This document shows positions 1 to 8,620 of a stretch of DNA of 64,000 nucleotides, piece by piece. The notes below the pieces were generated by a model, which saw only the letters and a list, made by a program, of their open reading frames with translations, searched no databases and was not told the origin of the DNA. Both the position numbers and the translations under genes were made by a program. Source of the stretch: Sphingopyxis sp. LC363. Lineage in GTDB: Bacteria; Pseudomonadota; Alphaproteobacteria; Sphingomonadales; Sphingomonadaceae. The DNA is taken from positions 1 to 64,000 of the forward strand of contig NZ_JNFC01000006.1 in the NCBI RefSeq assembly GCF_000756385.1, written 5' to 3'. Positions within the stretch are counted from its first letter, which is position 1, and each line of letters starts with the position of its first letter.

Positions 1-7
1 CCCCCAA

Positions 8-29
8 CCCCTCCCCTGAAGGGGAGGGG
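8..29. repeat. GC-rich palindrome downstream of nirD
   Basis: Perfect 9-bp inverted repeat CCCCTCCCC / GGGGAGGGG with a TGAA loop, 17 bp beyond the nirD stop. It resembles three other CCCCTCCC palindromes in this window (near 22280, 31560 and 31656). There is no U-tract on the nirD strand, so it is a dispersed intergenic palindrome and only possibly an RNA 3' end. Confidence 0.7.
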
Positions 30-46
30 CTTTAGAAGGTCGATCC

Positions 47-391
47 TCACGCAGCCGCCTTCAGCGTGCTCGCGCGGCAGATGAGGACGCGGCCACCGTC
101 GATCTTGACCGGGACGGTCGGGGTGCAGCCCTTGTCCTCGCCGAGCGCCTCGCCGGTCGAGAGGCTGATCCGCCAATTGTGCAGCGGGCAGGCGACCGCG
201 CCGCCGTGGACGATGCCCTGGCTGAGGCGCCCATGCTTGTGCGGGCAGCGGTCGAGGAGGGCAAAGACCTTGCCCTCGGCGGTGCGGAAGACGGCGATGT
301 CGTCGCCGCCCTCGACCTGCACGGTGCGGCTGCCGCGCACGGGGATCTGGTCGACCCAGCCGATGTCGAGCCATTCTGCGGTGGTGGTCAT
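47..391 (-). CDS. nirD: Nitrite reductase (NADH) small subunit, Rieske-type
   Basis: Small subunit of cytoplasmic assimilatory NADH-nitrite reductase, which with NirB reduces nitrite to ammonium. The 114-residue protein is a single Rieske-like domain. It keeps both iron-sulfur ligand boxes, CPHKHG (Cys49/His51) and CPLHNW (Cys68/His71); some NirD proteins have lost these ligands, so cluster binding is plausible here. The ATG overlaps the nirB stop as ATGA, so it is translationally coupled to nirB. It is the last gene of the operon inside the window; whether a nitrate reductase gene follows cannot be seen. Confidence 0.95.
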   Translation of the reverse strand: MTTTAEWLDIGWVDQIPVRGSRTVQVEGGDDIAVFRTAEGKVFALLDRCPHKHGRLSQGIVHGGAVACPLHNWRISLSTGEALGEDKGCTPTVPVKIDGGRVLICRASTLKAAA

Positions 392-2865
392 ACGAGGGCC
401 TCCTGCGGGGTGAAGCGCGCCATCGGCGCATGATGTTCGGCCTCGGCACCCTCGGCGCGCTGTGCCCAGGGATCGTCCTGTGAAAAGCTTTGCGCGTAGA
501 GGAAGCGCGCGCGCAGCGCCTCGCGGCCCGCGGCGTCGTCGACGATCCGCCTCTTCACATATTCGACCCCGACGCGCTCGATCCACGGCGCGGTGCGTTC
601 GAGGTAGCGCGCTTCCTCGCGGTAGAGCTGGATGAAAGCGGCGCAATGGTCCATCGCCTCCTGCTCGGTCGCGACCTTGCAGAGGAGGTCGGTGGCGCGC
701 ACGTGGATGCCGCCGTTGCCGCCGACGTGGAGTTCGTAGCCGCTGTCGACGCAGACGACGCCGAAATCCTTGATCGTCGCCTCGGCGCAGTTCCGCGGGC
801 ATCCCGACACCGCGATCTTGAACTTGTGCGGCATCCAGCTGCCCCAGCTCATCCGCTCGAGCTTGACGCCGAGCCCCGTCGAATCCTGCGTGCCGAAGCG
901 GCACCATTCGGACCCGACGCAGGTTTTGACCGTGCGCAGCGCCTTGCCATAGGCATGCCCCGAGACCATGCCGGCGGCGTTGAGGTCGGCCCACACCGCG
1001 GGCAGATCCTCCTTCTTGATCCCGAAGATGTCGAGCCGCTGACCGCCGGTCACCTTGACCATCGGTGCATTATATTTCTCGACGACATCGGCGATCGCGC
1101 GCAGCTCGGTCGGGTTGGTGAGCCCGCCCCACATGCGCGGGACGACCGAATAGGTGCCGTCCTTCTGGATATTGGCGTGGAGGCGTTCGTTGACGAAGCG
1201 GCTCTGCTGGTCGTCCTGATATTCGCCGGGAAGCGCGCAGAGCAGGTAGTAATTGAGCGCGGGGCGGCACGAGGAACAGCCGTCGGGGGTCGTCCAGTGC
1301 AGCTTCTGCATCACCTCGGGGATCGAGCGCATGTCCTGTGCGACGATTTCGCGGCGCACGTCGTCGTGGCCGAAGCTGGTGCATTTGCACATCGTCTTCG
1401 GCCCCGACTGGACATCGTCGCCGAGGGTCAGCGCGAGCAGATTTTCGACGAGGCCGGTGCAGCTTCCGCAGCTCGCCGACGCCTTGCAGCTGCCGCGCAC
1501 CGCATCGAGGCTGTGCGCGCCCTTGGCGATGCACGAGACGACCTGGCCCTTGGTGACGCCGTTGCAGCCGCAGATTTCCGCATCGTCGGAAAGCGCCGCA
1601 ACGGCCGCCTTAGGGTCCGCCGCGCCGCCTCCCGCGGCGAAGGCCTGGCCGAATATCAGCAGGTCGCGGAGGTCGGAGACATCTTCCTGCTTCTTGAGCA
1701 GGTCGAAATACCAGCTGCCGTCGGCGGTGTCGCCATAGAGGACGGCGCCGACGATGCGGTCATCCTTGACGATGACGCGCTTGTAGACGCCGCGGCTCGC
1801 GTCGCGCAGCACGATGTCCTCGCACCCGTCGCCGCCCGAGAAATCGCCTGCCGAAAAGACGTCGATGCCCGACACCTTGAGCTTGGTCGAGGTCACCGAG
1901 CCGCGATAGCCGGTCGGCTGTTCGACCAGCCCGTCGGCGAGGCTGCGGCACATGTCCCACAAGGGCGCGACGAGGCCATAGACCTGTCCGTCATGCTCGA
2001 CGCATTCGCCGACCGCGAGAACGGCGGGGTCGCTCGTCACCATATGATCGTCGACCTGGATACCGCGCCCGACCGCGAGGCCCGCGTCGCGGGCGAGGGC
2101 GACCGAGGGTCGGATGCCGACCGCCATCACGACGAGGCTGGCGGGGATCAGCGTCCCGTCCTTGAGCTTCACCCCCTCTACCTTGGCGTCGCCGACGATC
2201 TCGGCGGTGTCGGCGCCGGTCAGGATCGTCTGGCCGCGCGCTTCGAGCGCATTTTTGAGCAGCCAGCCCGCGGCTTCGTCGAGCTGGCGTTCCATCAGGG
2301 TCGGCATCAGGTGGATGACGGTGACTTTCATGCCGCGAAGCGAAAGCCCGTGTGCCGCCTCGAGCCCGAGCAGCCCGCCGCCGATCACCACCGCGTCGCC
2401 GCCGGCATCGGCCGCGGCGAGCATCGTGTCGACATCGTCCATGTCGCGAAAGGCGATGACGCCGGGCAGATCCTTGCCGGGGACGGGGATGATGAAGGGA
2501 TCGGAGCCGGTCGCGATCAGCAGCCTGTCATAGCTTTCGCTGGCCCCGCCGCGCGTCGTCACCGTCTTGGCGGCGCGGTCGATCGCGACCACCGGGTCGC
2601 CCGCGACCAGCGCGATGCCGTTCGACGCATACCAGTCGGCATCGTTGATCACGATGTCGTCGAAGCTTTTTTCGCCCGCGAGCACGGGGGAGAGCATGAT
2701 GCGGTTATAGTTGACGCGCGGTTCGGCGCCGAAAATCGTCACGCGGTAGCGCGCCGGATCGCGCGCGAGCAATTCCTCGACCGCGCGGCAGCCGGCCATG
2801 CCGTTGCCGATCACCACGAGATGCTCGCGCGTGTCGCTTTCCGCCTTGATCGGGCGATGTTCCAT
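388..2865 (-). CDS. nirB: Nitrite reductase (NADH) large subunit
   Basis: Catalytic subunit of assimilatory nitrite reductase, 825 aa, close to the usual NirB length. Domains in order: an FAD/NADH oxidoreductase module (VVIGNGMAG near the N terminus and VVIGGGLLGLE near residue 150), two BFD-like [2Fe-2S] segments (ICGCNG and CKASASCGSC, residues about 430-490), a ferredoxin-like half domain, and a siroheme/[4Fe-4S] domain with cysteines in TCVGSEWCRFG and GCPRNCAEA. Its ATG overlaps the stop of the upstream porin gene (TGATG), and its stop overlaps the nirD start, so the three genes form a coupled operon fed by the upstream NarK-type transporter. Confidence 0.97.
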   Translation of the reverse strand: MEHRPIKAESDTREHLVVIGNGMAGCRAVEELLARDPARYRVTIFGAEPRVNYNRIMLSPVLAGEKSFDDIVINDADWYASNGIALVAGDPVVAIDRAAKTVTTRGGASESYDRLLIATGSDPFIIPVPGKDLPGVIAFRDMDDVDTMLAAADAGGDAVVIGGGLLGLEAAHGLSLRGMKVTVIHLMPTLMERQLDEAAGWLLKNALEARGQTILTGADTAEIVGDAKVEGVKLKDGTLIPASLVVMAVGIRPSVALARDAGLAVGRGIQVDDHMVTSDPAVLAVGECVEHDGQVYGLVAPLWDMCRSLADGLVEQPTGYRGSVTSTKLKVSGIDVFSAGDFSGGDGCEDIVLRDASRGVYKRVIVKDDRIVGAVLYGDTADGSWYFDLLKKQEDVSDLRDLLIFGQAFAAGGGAADPKAAVAALSDDAEICGCNGVTKGQVVSCIAKGAHSLDAVRGSCKASASCGSCTGLVENLLALTLGDDVQSGPKTMCKCTSFGHDDVRREIVAQDMRSIPEVMQKLHWTTPDGCSSCRPALNYYLLCALPGEYQDDQQSRFVNERLHANIQKDGTYSVVPRMWGGLTNPTELRAIADVVEKYNAPMVKVTGGQRLDIFGIKKEDLPAVWADLNAAGMVSGHAYGKALRTVKTCVGSEWCRFGTQDSTGLGVKLERMSWGSWMPHKFKIAVSGCPRNCAEATIKDFGVVCVDSGYELHVGGNGGIHVRATDLLCKVATEQEAMDHCAAFIQLYREEARYLERTAPWIERVGVEYVKRRIVDDAAGREALRARFLYAQSFSQDDPWAQRAEGAEAEHHAPMARFTPQEALV

Positions 2866-4067
2866 CAGAGTGTCCAGTCCAGTTGCAGCCAGAATTTGTC
2901 GGTGTCGGTGGCGAAATTGTCGGCGTCGTAGTGCGCGTAGCGGGCGGAGGCGGTGAATTTGCCGAGCTTGGCGCTGGCGAGCAGGTCGATCTCGTCGCCA
3001 TAGGAACGGCTGGCGCGATCGCTGCGATAATTGTGGTATGCGGCTTGCAGCGTCACGGCCTTGAGCGCGCCGACTGCCTCCCAGCCCCAGCCGGCGGTCG
3101 CATAGAGGTCGCGCACGCCGTCGGGCGGGGTAACGAGAAACTTGTCGGCCCAGCCCTGGAATTTGAACCCGGTTGCGAGGGGGGTCTGGAAGCTCGTCAG
3201 CGCCACGCCGTCGTCGGCGCCGAGTATCTCATACCCGGCGCCGATCCGGGGGCCGCCAAGATCGACCGCGACATCGGCGCGCCAATAGTCGGCGGCATAG
3301 TTGTTGGGGTTGCGGTGCCAGTCGGACTGGCGCGCATAGCTGAACTGATACGCGATCCTGGCCTTTCCGAGCGGCTGGCTGCCGTCGAGCCGGACGCCGT
3401 AGCTCTGGTTCGACAGGCGGAAGCCCTGCATCGCGGCCTCGTCCTGATCGACGAGATAGACGAAGGCGGCGATTTTGCCGGCGGGCGTCTGCGCGCTCAG
3501 ATTGGCGAAGACATTGTCGCCCGATACCGCCTGCTGCCGCGCGCCGGCTCCGTCGATCCCCCAGATCGTGCGGATGCTCCACGCGTAGGCGACATCGGCC
3601 TTCACGCCCCTCACCGGGGTGATTTCGGCGCGCACCGCGTCGAAGCTCTGGCCGTTCTGACGAAATCCGACCGAGCCCACGAAACGCTCGTCGTCGAAGC
3701 CGAGCCTCTGACGGCCCGCAGTGACCGCAAAAGCGGGCGCGGCGTAGCGAAGCTGCGCGCGGGCGAGGGCGATATTGTCGGGGTCGGCGACCAGCGGCCG
3801 CGTCGCGGCACCGTGGAGGCCGTCGAAATAGTCGTCGACGATGGCGAGATTGCCCTGACCCTCGACCAGCGCCGACCAGCGTCCCGTCTTTACCTCGACC
3901 CCGGCGCGGACGCGCAGGGTGAGCGCGTCGGCGTCGGCGGCAAGCCCGTCCTGATCGACATTTTCATAGCGGAGCCGGGCTTCGCCGAGGGGCGTCAGCA
4001 GCGCCTCCTCGGCGTGCGCCGTCCCGGCCGGCGCGAGCGCCAGCAGCAGGATGAAGGTGCGGTCCAT
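2865..4067 (-). CDS. Outer-membrane porin, alginate-export-like, in the nitrate operon
   Basis: 400-aa protein with an N-terminal signal peptide (MDRTFILLLALAPAGTAHA) followed by alternating beta-strand sequence ending in an aromatic C-terminal residue pattern (FWLQLDWTL), as expected for an outer-membrane barrel. It resembles the alginate-export/AlgE-like porins found in alphaproteobacterial nas operons. Placed 2 bp after the NarK-type gene and overlapping nirB, it probably admits nitrate or nitrite to the periplasm. The substrate is inferred from context only. Confidence 0.85.
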   Translation of the reverse strand: MDRTFILLLALAPAGTAHAEEALLTPLGEARLRYENVDQDGLAADADALTLRVRAGVEVKTGRWSALVEGQGNLAIVDDYFDGLHGAATRPLVADPDNIALARAQLRYAAPAFAVTAGRQRLGFDDERFVGSVGFRQNGQSFDAVRAEITPVRGVKADVAYAWSIRTIWGIDGAGARQQAVSGDNVFANLSAQTPAGKIAAFVYLVDQDEAAMQGFRLSNQSYGVRLDGSQPLGKARIAYQFSYARQSDWHRNPNNYAADYWRADVAVDLGGPRIGAGYEILGADDGVALTSFQTPLATGFKFQGWADKFLVTPPDGVRDLYATAGWGWEAVGALKAVTLQAAYHNYRSDRASRSYGDEIDLLASAKLGKFTASARYAHYDADNFATDTDKFWLQLDWTL

Positions 4068-4069
4068 GT

Positions 4070-5305
4070 TTAGATCCGCACGCCTTCGGCGGCGCCCCAG
4101 GCCCTGCGCCACTGGCCCTTGACGAACATCAGCGCGACGAGCGCCGCGACGGCGAGCCCCGCAAAGATGTAGAAGCCCGGCGCGAAGCTGCCGCTCCACT
4201 GTTTTGCAAAGCCAAGCGAGGAGGCGAGGTAGAAGCCGCCGACGCCGCCCGCCATGCCGACGAGCCCGGTCATCACGCCGATCTCGGCCGAAAAACGCTG
4301 CGGGACGAGCTGGAACACCGAGCCGTTGCCGGTGCCGAGCGCGAGCATCGCGATCACGAACAGCCCGAGCGCGGCGGGCAGCGTCGCGGCCTGCGGCACC
4401 CCGGCGAGCGCGAGCGCGGCGACGACGAACACCATCATCAAAGCCTTGACCCCGCCGATGCGGTCGGCGAGCGCGCCGCCCATCGGGCGCACCAGCGACC
4501 CCGCAAAGACGCAGCCGGCGGTGCAATATCCCGCCATCACGGGGGTGAGGCCGAACTGGTCGGTGAAATAGATGGGAAGCGAGGCGGCGAGCCCGACGAA
4601 GCCGCCGAAGGTCACCGAGTAGAAGGCCATCAGCCACCAGGCGTCGGCGGTCTTGAGCGGCTCGAAATAATTGGCGAGCTTCTTCGGCGCGGGGGCATCG
4701 GGCGCGTCCTTCGCCATCGCAAGATAGAGGAAGAAGACGATCGTCAGCGGTATGCACGCGAGCCCGAGCACGGCGTTCCAGCCGAAGATCTTGGCAAGGC
4801 CCGGCGCGAACAGCGCGGCGAGCACGGTGCCCGAATTGCCCATGCCGGCGAGCCCCATCGCCTTGCCCTGATGTTCGGGCGGATACCAGCGGCTGGCGAG
4901 CGGCAGCGCGATCGCGAAGCTGGCGCCCGCGAAGCCGAGGATGATACCAAGCGCGAGCGTACCGGCGAAGCTTTCGACGCCCGTAAGCCAGGCGGTGAAC
5001 AGGCCCAGGATAACGATGAGCTGGCTGATCGCGCCCGCACGCTTCGGCCCGATTCGGTCGACGAGCAGGCCGTTGACCACGCGCAGCACCGCGCCGGCCA
5101 GCGTCGGCACTGCGACCATCAGACCCTTTTGCGCCGGGGTCAGGCCGAGGTCTTCGGAGATCGCGGGCGCGAGCGGGCCGAGGATGACCCAGACCATGAA
5201 GGCGAGGTCGAAATAGAGAAAGGCGGCTACGAGCGTCGGCCAGTGGCCGCTCGCCCAGAAACTCGATCCGGATGCCGTGCCGGCACCTCCGCTTGCAGTC
5301 GTCAT
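4070..5305 (-). CDS. NarK/NasA-type nitrate/nitrite MFS transporter
   Basis: 411-aa major facilitator with about 12 hydrophobic segments. Both nitrate-porter signatures are recognisable: GFAGASFAIALPLASRWYP near residue 130 and GTGNGSVFQLVPQRF near residue 330. It brings nitrate and/or nitrite across the inner membrane. The ATG was chosen because AAGGGGAC lies just upstream; a longer open frame reaches further 5' but runs into the leader terminator. First structural gene after the leader RNA, so its expression should depend on terminator read-through. Confidence 0.93.
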   Translation of the reverse strand: MTTASGGAGTASGSSFWASGHWPTLVAAFLYFDLAFMVWVILGPLAPAISEDLGLTPAQKGLMVAVPTLAGAVLRVVNGLLVDRIGPKRAGAISQLIVILGLFTAWLTGVESFAGTLALGIILGFAGASFAIALPLASRWYPPEHQGKAMGLAGMGNSGTVLAALFAPGLAKIFGWNAVLGLACIPLTIVFFLYLAMAKDAPDAPAPKKLANYFEPLKTADAWWLMAFYSVTFGGFVGLAASLPIYFTDQFGLTPVMAGYCTAGCVFAGSLVRPMGGALADRIGGVKALMMVFVVAALALAGVPQAATLPAALGLFVIAMLALGTGNGSVFQLVPQRFSAEIGVMTGLVGMAGGVGGFYLASSLGFAKQWSGSFAPGFYIFAGLAVAALVALMFVKGQWRRAWGAAEGVRI

Positions 5306-5332
5306 CGTCCGTCCCCTTGTGCGACGGGCAAT

Positions 5333-5377
5333 AAAAAAGCCGCCAGGACGGCGGCCGCGCGGGCGCATCCTGACGGC
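5333..5377 (-). terminator. Leader attenuator terminator before the nitrate operon
   Basis: Read on the minus strand, GCCGTCAGGA (5377-5368) pairs with TCCTGGCGGC (5348-5339) over 10 bp with one G-U pair, followed directly by TTTTTT (5338-5333). It is a textbook intrinsic terminator placed 28 bp before the transporter start, so it must be bypassed for the operon to be expressed. Confidence 0.9.
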
Positions 5378-5465
5378 TTCATTGCCTGTGGGATTTCCGG
5401 GGAAAAGGCTCCCCGTCCGCCTGCGGTTCGGCCCCCTCGTTGGAGCCGTCGCCGCCTTGTCCTGC

Positions 5466-5512
5466 CCCGGCAGCTTTGCCGGGTGGGACTAAACTGCCTG
5501 ATTCTCAGGCAG
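5466..5512 (-). promoter_or_regulatory. Putative NasT (ANTAR) RNA target: tandem hairpins
   Basis: The minus-strand leader contains two adjacent hairpins. The first (5512-5494) has an 8-bp stem CTGCCTGA/TCAGGCAG with a short GAA loop. The second (5483-5466) has a 6-bp stem CCCGGC/GCCGGG and the six-base loop AAAGCT, with A at loop position 1 and G at position 4. ANTAR targets are known to be paired hairpins with A1/G4 hexaloops upstream of a terminator. The second hairpin fits well; the first does not give a clean hexaloop. Lies between nasS and the transporter, as in other NasST systems. Confidence 0.7.
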
Positions 5513-5564
5513 GCGGCAAGCGTTTATTTCGCAGGTGCAGCAAAAAAGGGAGCGTGGAACAAAC

Positions 5565-6773
5565 TCAGGGAAGTTCAGCGAGATAGGCCTCGATATCGTC
5601 GGGGTCGAACGCGCGGCCGTCGAAAAACCGGTCGCTGCCGAGCGTCAGGCGACCCTGCGTCGAGCCCGCGCCGATCGGTTCGTCGAGCCCGCCCTCGAGC
5701 TTCGAACTCGCGCCCGGGAGGGGCGCGCCCGAGCCCGCGAGCGCGCTCCGGTATACATCGGGACGGAAGACATCGCCGGCGGCGGCGGCTTGCGCCGGAT
5801 CGAAGGCCATGAAGTCCCAGCGGACCATCTGCGAATAGAGCCATGCCGCCTGGCTGCGCCAGGGGAAGTTCGCGGCCTCGCGATACTGGAACATGAAGTC
5901 GGGATAGTGCATCGGCTCGCCGCCCGGCGCGAGCCGGATCCGGTCGGTGATCGCGCGCAGCACGGCGTCGCGCGGTGCATCCAGATACTCCGGCCGCGCC
6001 AATATCTCCGCGCTCGTTTCGACCGCGCCGGGTTCGACGAAATGCGCGGCGGCCGCGTGCAGCGCGCGGACCAGCGCCTCGACCGTGTCGCGTCGCTCGT
6101 CGAGAATTGCGGCGCGCATCGCGAGCACTTTCTCGACCCCGCGCCGCCAGATCTGCGCGGTGGCGAGGGCGATGTGGCCGACGCCGCGATCGACCGCGAT
6201 CGAGTTCCACGGCTCGCCGACACAGATGCCGTCAACTTCGCCCGCCGCGAGCGCATCGGCGGCGAAGGGCGGGCTGGTGACGACGATCTCCACATCGACG
6301 TCGGGCTGGATGCCGACTCCCGCGAGCCAGTAGCGCAGCATATAATTATGGCTCGAATAGCGGTGCACCACGCCGAAACGCAACGGCTTGTCCGCCGCCT
6401 TGCGCGCCGCCGCGATCGCCCGCAGCGCCGCCCCGGTTTCAGTTGGATCGCCGAGCGCGTTGCCGAGCCCCACCTCGTCGGCGAGCCCGGTCGAAAAGGT
6501 CACCGCATTGCCGTTGAGCCCGAGCACGAACGGCACCGCGAGGGGAACCGGAGGCCGGTCGCGCCCGAGCGTGGTTGCGATCGCCAGCGGTGCGATCATG
6601 TGCGCCGCGTCGGTGTGGCCGTAAAGCAACCGGTCGCGCACCGTCGCCCAGGTCATGTCGCGGACGAGTTCGATCTCCACGCCTTCGCGGGCGGCGAAAC
6701 CCATCTCGTGCGCCAGGATCGGCAAGGCGGCGTCGACCAGCGGCAGAAAACCGATACGAAACCTGTCGGTCAT
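5565..6773 (-). CDS. nasS: NasS nitrate/nitrite sensor (NrtA-like, cytoplasmic)
   Basis: 402-aa protein of the NrtA/CmpA substrate-binding fold without a signal peptide, as expected for the cytoplasmic sensor NasS. In characterised systems NasS sequesters the antiterminator NasT until nitrate or nitrite binds. The N-terminal [21 protein letters not shown] segment and the internal [10 protein letters not shown] segment fit the family. Start overlaps the nasT stop (ATGA), so the pair is coupled, and it is followed by the leader RNA it is proposed to control. Confidence 0.93.
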   Translation of the reverse strand: MTDRFRIGFLPLVDAALPILAHEMGFAAREGVEIELVRDMTWATVRDRLLYGHTDAAHMIAPLAIATTLGRDRPPVPLAVPFVLGLNGNAVTFSTGLADEVGLGNALGDPTETGAALRAIAAARKAADKPLRFGVVHRYSSHNYMLRYWLAGVGIQPDVDVEIVVTSPPFAADALAAGEVDGICVGEPWNSIAVDRGVGHIALATAQIWRRGVEKVLAMRAAILDERRDTVEALVRALHAAAAHFVEPGAVETSAEILARPEYLDAPRDAVLRAITDRIRLAPGGEPMHYPDFMFQYREAANFPWRSQAAWLYSQMVRWDFMAFDPAQAAAAGDVFRPDVYRSALAGSGAPLPGASSKLEGGLDEPIGAGSTQGRLTLGSDRFFDGRAFDPDDIEAYLAELP

Positions 6774-7351
6774 TCCATGTCCCCCATCAGCGCCTCGCTC
6801 GTTACGATCGCCTCCGCGATTTCGGAAATGCGGCGGTTGCTGCGCATCGCCTGACCGCGCAGCAACGCATAGGCTGCCGGCTCGTCGACCTGGCGGCGCT
6901 TCATCAGGATCGTCTTGGCCTTGTCGATGACCGCGCGCTCGGCGAGCGCGTTTTTCGCTTCGTCGAGCTCGCGCTGGAGGCGCGAGAAGGCCTGGAAACG
7001 CCGCACCGCAAGGTCGATCACCGGCTTGATCCGCTGTTTCGACAGGCCATCGACGACATAGGCCGACACCCCCGCGTCGATCGCCGCCCCGGTCGCTTCG
7101 GCGTCGCTCTGGTCGACGAACATCGCGATCGGCCGCGCCAGCGCGCGCGACATGGCGAAATAATCCTCGAGCAGATCGCGGCTGGGGTTTTCGAGATTGA
7201 TCAGGACGACTTCGGGCTGCGCCGCCTCGATCTGGCGGGCGAGCGCGCCGGCGGGGTCGATCAGCACCAGATCGTCGAGTCCCGCCTCGCGCAAGCCATC
7301 GGAAATGATCGCCGCGCGCGTCGTGCTGGTATCGATGATCGCGATCCTCAT
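6770..7351 (-). CDS. nasT: NasT antiterminator, receiver-like plus ANTAR domain
   Basis: 193-aa response-regulator-type protein. The N-terminal half is a receiver-like fold (MRIAIIDTS start); a coiled linker (about 115-140) leads to a C-terminal three-helix ANTAR domain (about 137-190; [34 protein letters not shown]). ANTAR proteins bind paired hairpins in nascent RNA and prevent termination. The typical phospho-acceptor Asp is not evident in the receiver half (INLENPS at that position), consistent with control by NasS binding instead of phosphorylation. Confidence 0.94.
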   Translation of the reverse strand: MRIAIIDTSTTRAAIISDGLREAGLDDLVLIDPAGALARQIEAAQPEVVLINLENPSRDLLEDYFAMSRALARPIAMFVDQSDAEATGAAIDAGVSAYVVDGLSKQRIKPVIDLAVRRFQAFSRLQRELDEAKNALAERAVIDKAKTILMKRRQVDEPAAYALLRGQAMRSNRRISEIAEAIVTSEALMGDME

Positions 7352-7525
7352 GGCCCGCGCCTTACGCGGGGATGTTCGAATCTTCCAGCGTCATCATGTT
7401 CGGGGCGCCGAAAGAATAGCTTGATGGCCCGGACGGGACATTTTCGTTGCGGGTCCGGCCTGTGTTCAGGGACGCGCCGAACGCACCTTGCGAATTGGCC
7501 CGCTCTTGTCCAACGACGAGCGGCC

Positions 7526-8428
7526 ATGACCTTTCCCGACCCCAGGACGCCCATTCGCGGAACGATCGATTTGCTCGCGCTCGGCGCGCTGTTCCTGTCG
7601 CTCGTTTCGGTGACGGGCGGTGCGGCGCTGGCGAAGAGCCTGTTCCCGCTGGTGGGTCCTGCGGGGACCACGGCGCTGCGCCTGATCTTTGGCGCGATCC
7701 TGCTGTCGGTGGTGCTCCGCCCGTGGCGGCTGAACTATCGCGAGGGGTGGCGCTCGATCCTTGCCTATGGCGTCGTGCTCGGCGCGATGAACCTCAGCTT
7801 CTACAATGCGCTGAGCTATATTCCGCTCGGCATCGCGATCGCGATCGAATTCATCGGTCCCTTGAGCGTCGCGGTGCTGACCTCGCGCCGGCGCGCGGAC
7901 TTTCTCTGGATCGGGATCGCGGTGTTCGGCCTGCTGCTCCTGCTGCCGATTCGCGCGGGCACGGCGCATCTCGACTGGCGGGGCGTCGCGCTGGCGCTGT
8001 TCGCGGGGCTTTGCTGGGCCGCCTATATATTGCTCGGTAAGCGCGCGGGCGCGCAGCACGGCCCCGCCGCCGCGGCGGGCGGCACGATCGTCGCGGCCGT
8101 CGTCGCGGCGCCGATCGGCATCATCCACGCCGGCGCCGATCTGCTCCAGCCGGAGATATTGGCGCTTGGGCTGGTCGTGGGCCTTGTTTCGAGCGCGATT
8201 CCATACGGATTCGAAATGGTCGCGCTGCGCCGCCTCCCGCCGAACAGCTTCGGCACGCTGCTCAGCGCCGAACCCGCGGTCGGGGCGCTGATGGGTTTCT
8301 TCCTGCTCGGCGAATTGCTCTCTTTCACGCAATGGTTTGCGATCGGCCTGGTCATATTGTCGTCGATCGGCACGGCGAAGGGCGCGGGCGATTATTCGCC
8401 GGCCGAACCGCCGTTCGACGGCGAATAG
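7526..8428 (+). CDS. EamA/DMT-family exporter (RhtA-like)
   Basis: 300-aa inner-membrane protein with about ten hydrophobic segments and two EamA repeats; [18 protein letters not shown] resembles the RhtA (threonine/homoserine exporter) branch of the drug/metabolite transporter superfamily. Probably exports a small metabolite or amino acid; the substrate is not predictable. Start ATG chosen where the DMT homology begins; a longer in-frame open reading extends upstream without family similarity. Divergent from nasT; the 174-bp gap between them must hold both promoters, but I could not define them. Confidence 0.88.
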   Translation: MTFPDPRTPIRGTIDLLALGALFLSLVSVTGGAALAKSLFPLVGPAGTTALRLIFGAILLSVVLRPWRLNYREGWRSILAYGVVLGAMNLSFYNALSYIPLGIAIAIEFIGPLSVAVLTSRRRADFLWIGIAVFGLLLLLPIRAGTAHLDWRGVALALFAGLCWAAYILLGKRAGAQHGPAAAAGGTIVAAVVAAPIGIIHAGADLLQPEILALGLVVGLVSSAIPYGFEMVALRRLPPNSFGTLLSAEPAVGALMGFFLLGELLSFTQWFAIGLVILSSIGTAKGAGDYSPAEPPFDGE

Positions 8429-8570
8429 TCCGGAGGCCGGGTGTGGCTGCCACACGCGTCGGGCGCATGGGCGCGGACCCGGGCGAAAACGAACCGCGCT
8501 TCGTCGATTGACGCCAAATCTGTTATCCGGCCTGTCGAGCTGGCTTGCCGCGAACCGATTCCTCGCTTAT

Positions 8571-8586
8571 AGTTAGCATGCTAAGT
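8571..8586. promoter_or_regulatory. Island operator site 1 (AGTTAGCATGCTAAGT)
   Basis: Palindrome with half-sites TTAG/CTAA and a 4-base spacer; the inner 12 bases are a perfect palindrome. It lies 34 bp upstream of the kinase start and matches eight further sites in the island (consensus ACTTAG-N4-CTAAGT). Confidence 0.8.
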
Positions 8587-8620
8587 AAAGTGTCGGGCGA
8601 CGGGGGTGGGAAGCAGGGCT

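Noticed and set aside
490..2931. Long plus-strand open frame opposite nirB (over 800 codons)
   Set aside because: High GC depletes stop codons on the antisense strand. The frame is Arg/Asp/Ala-rich with no domain and lies wholly over nirB.
7352..7525. Defined sigma-70 promoters between nasT and the EamA gene
   Set aside because: No convincing -35/-10 pair or palindrome could be picked out by eye on either strand.
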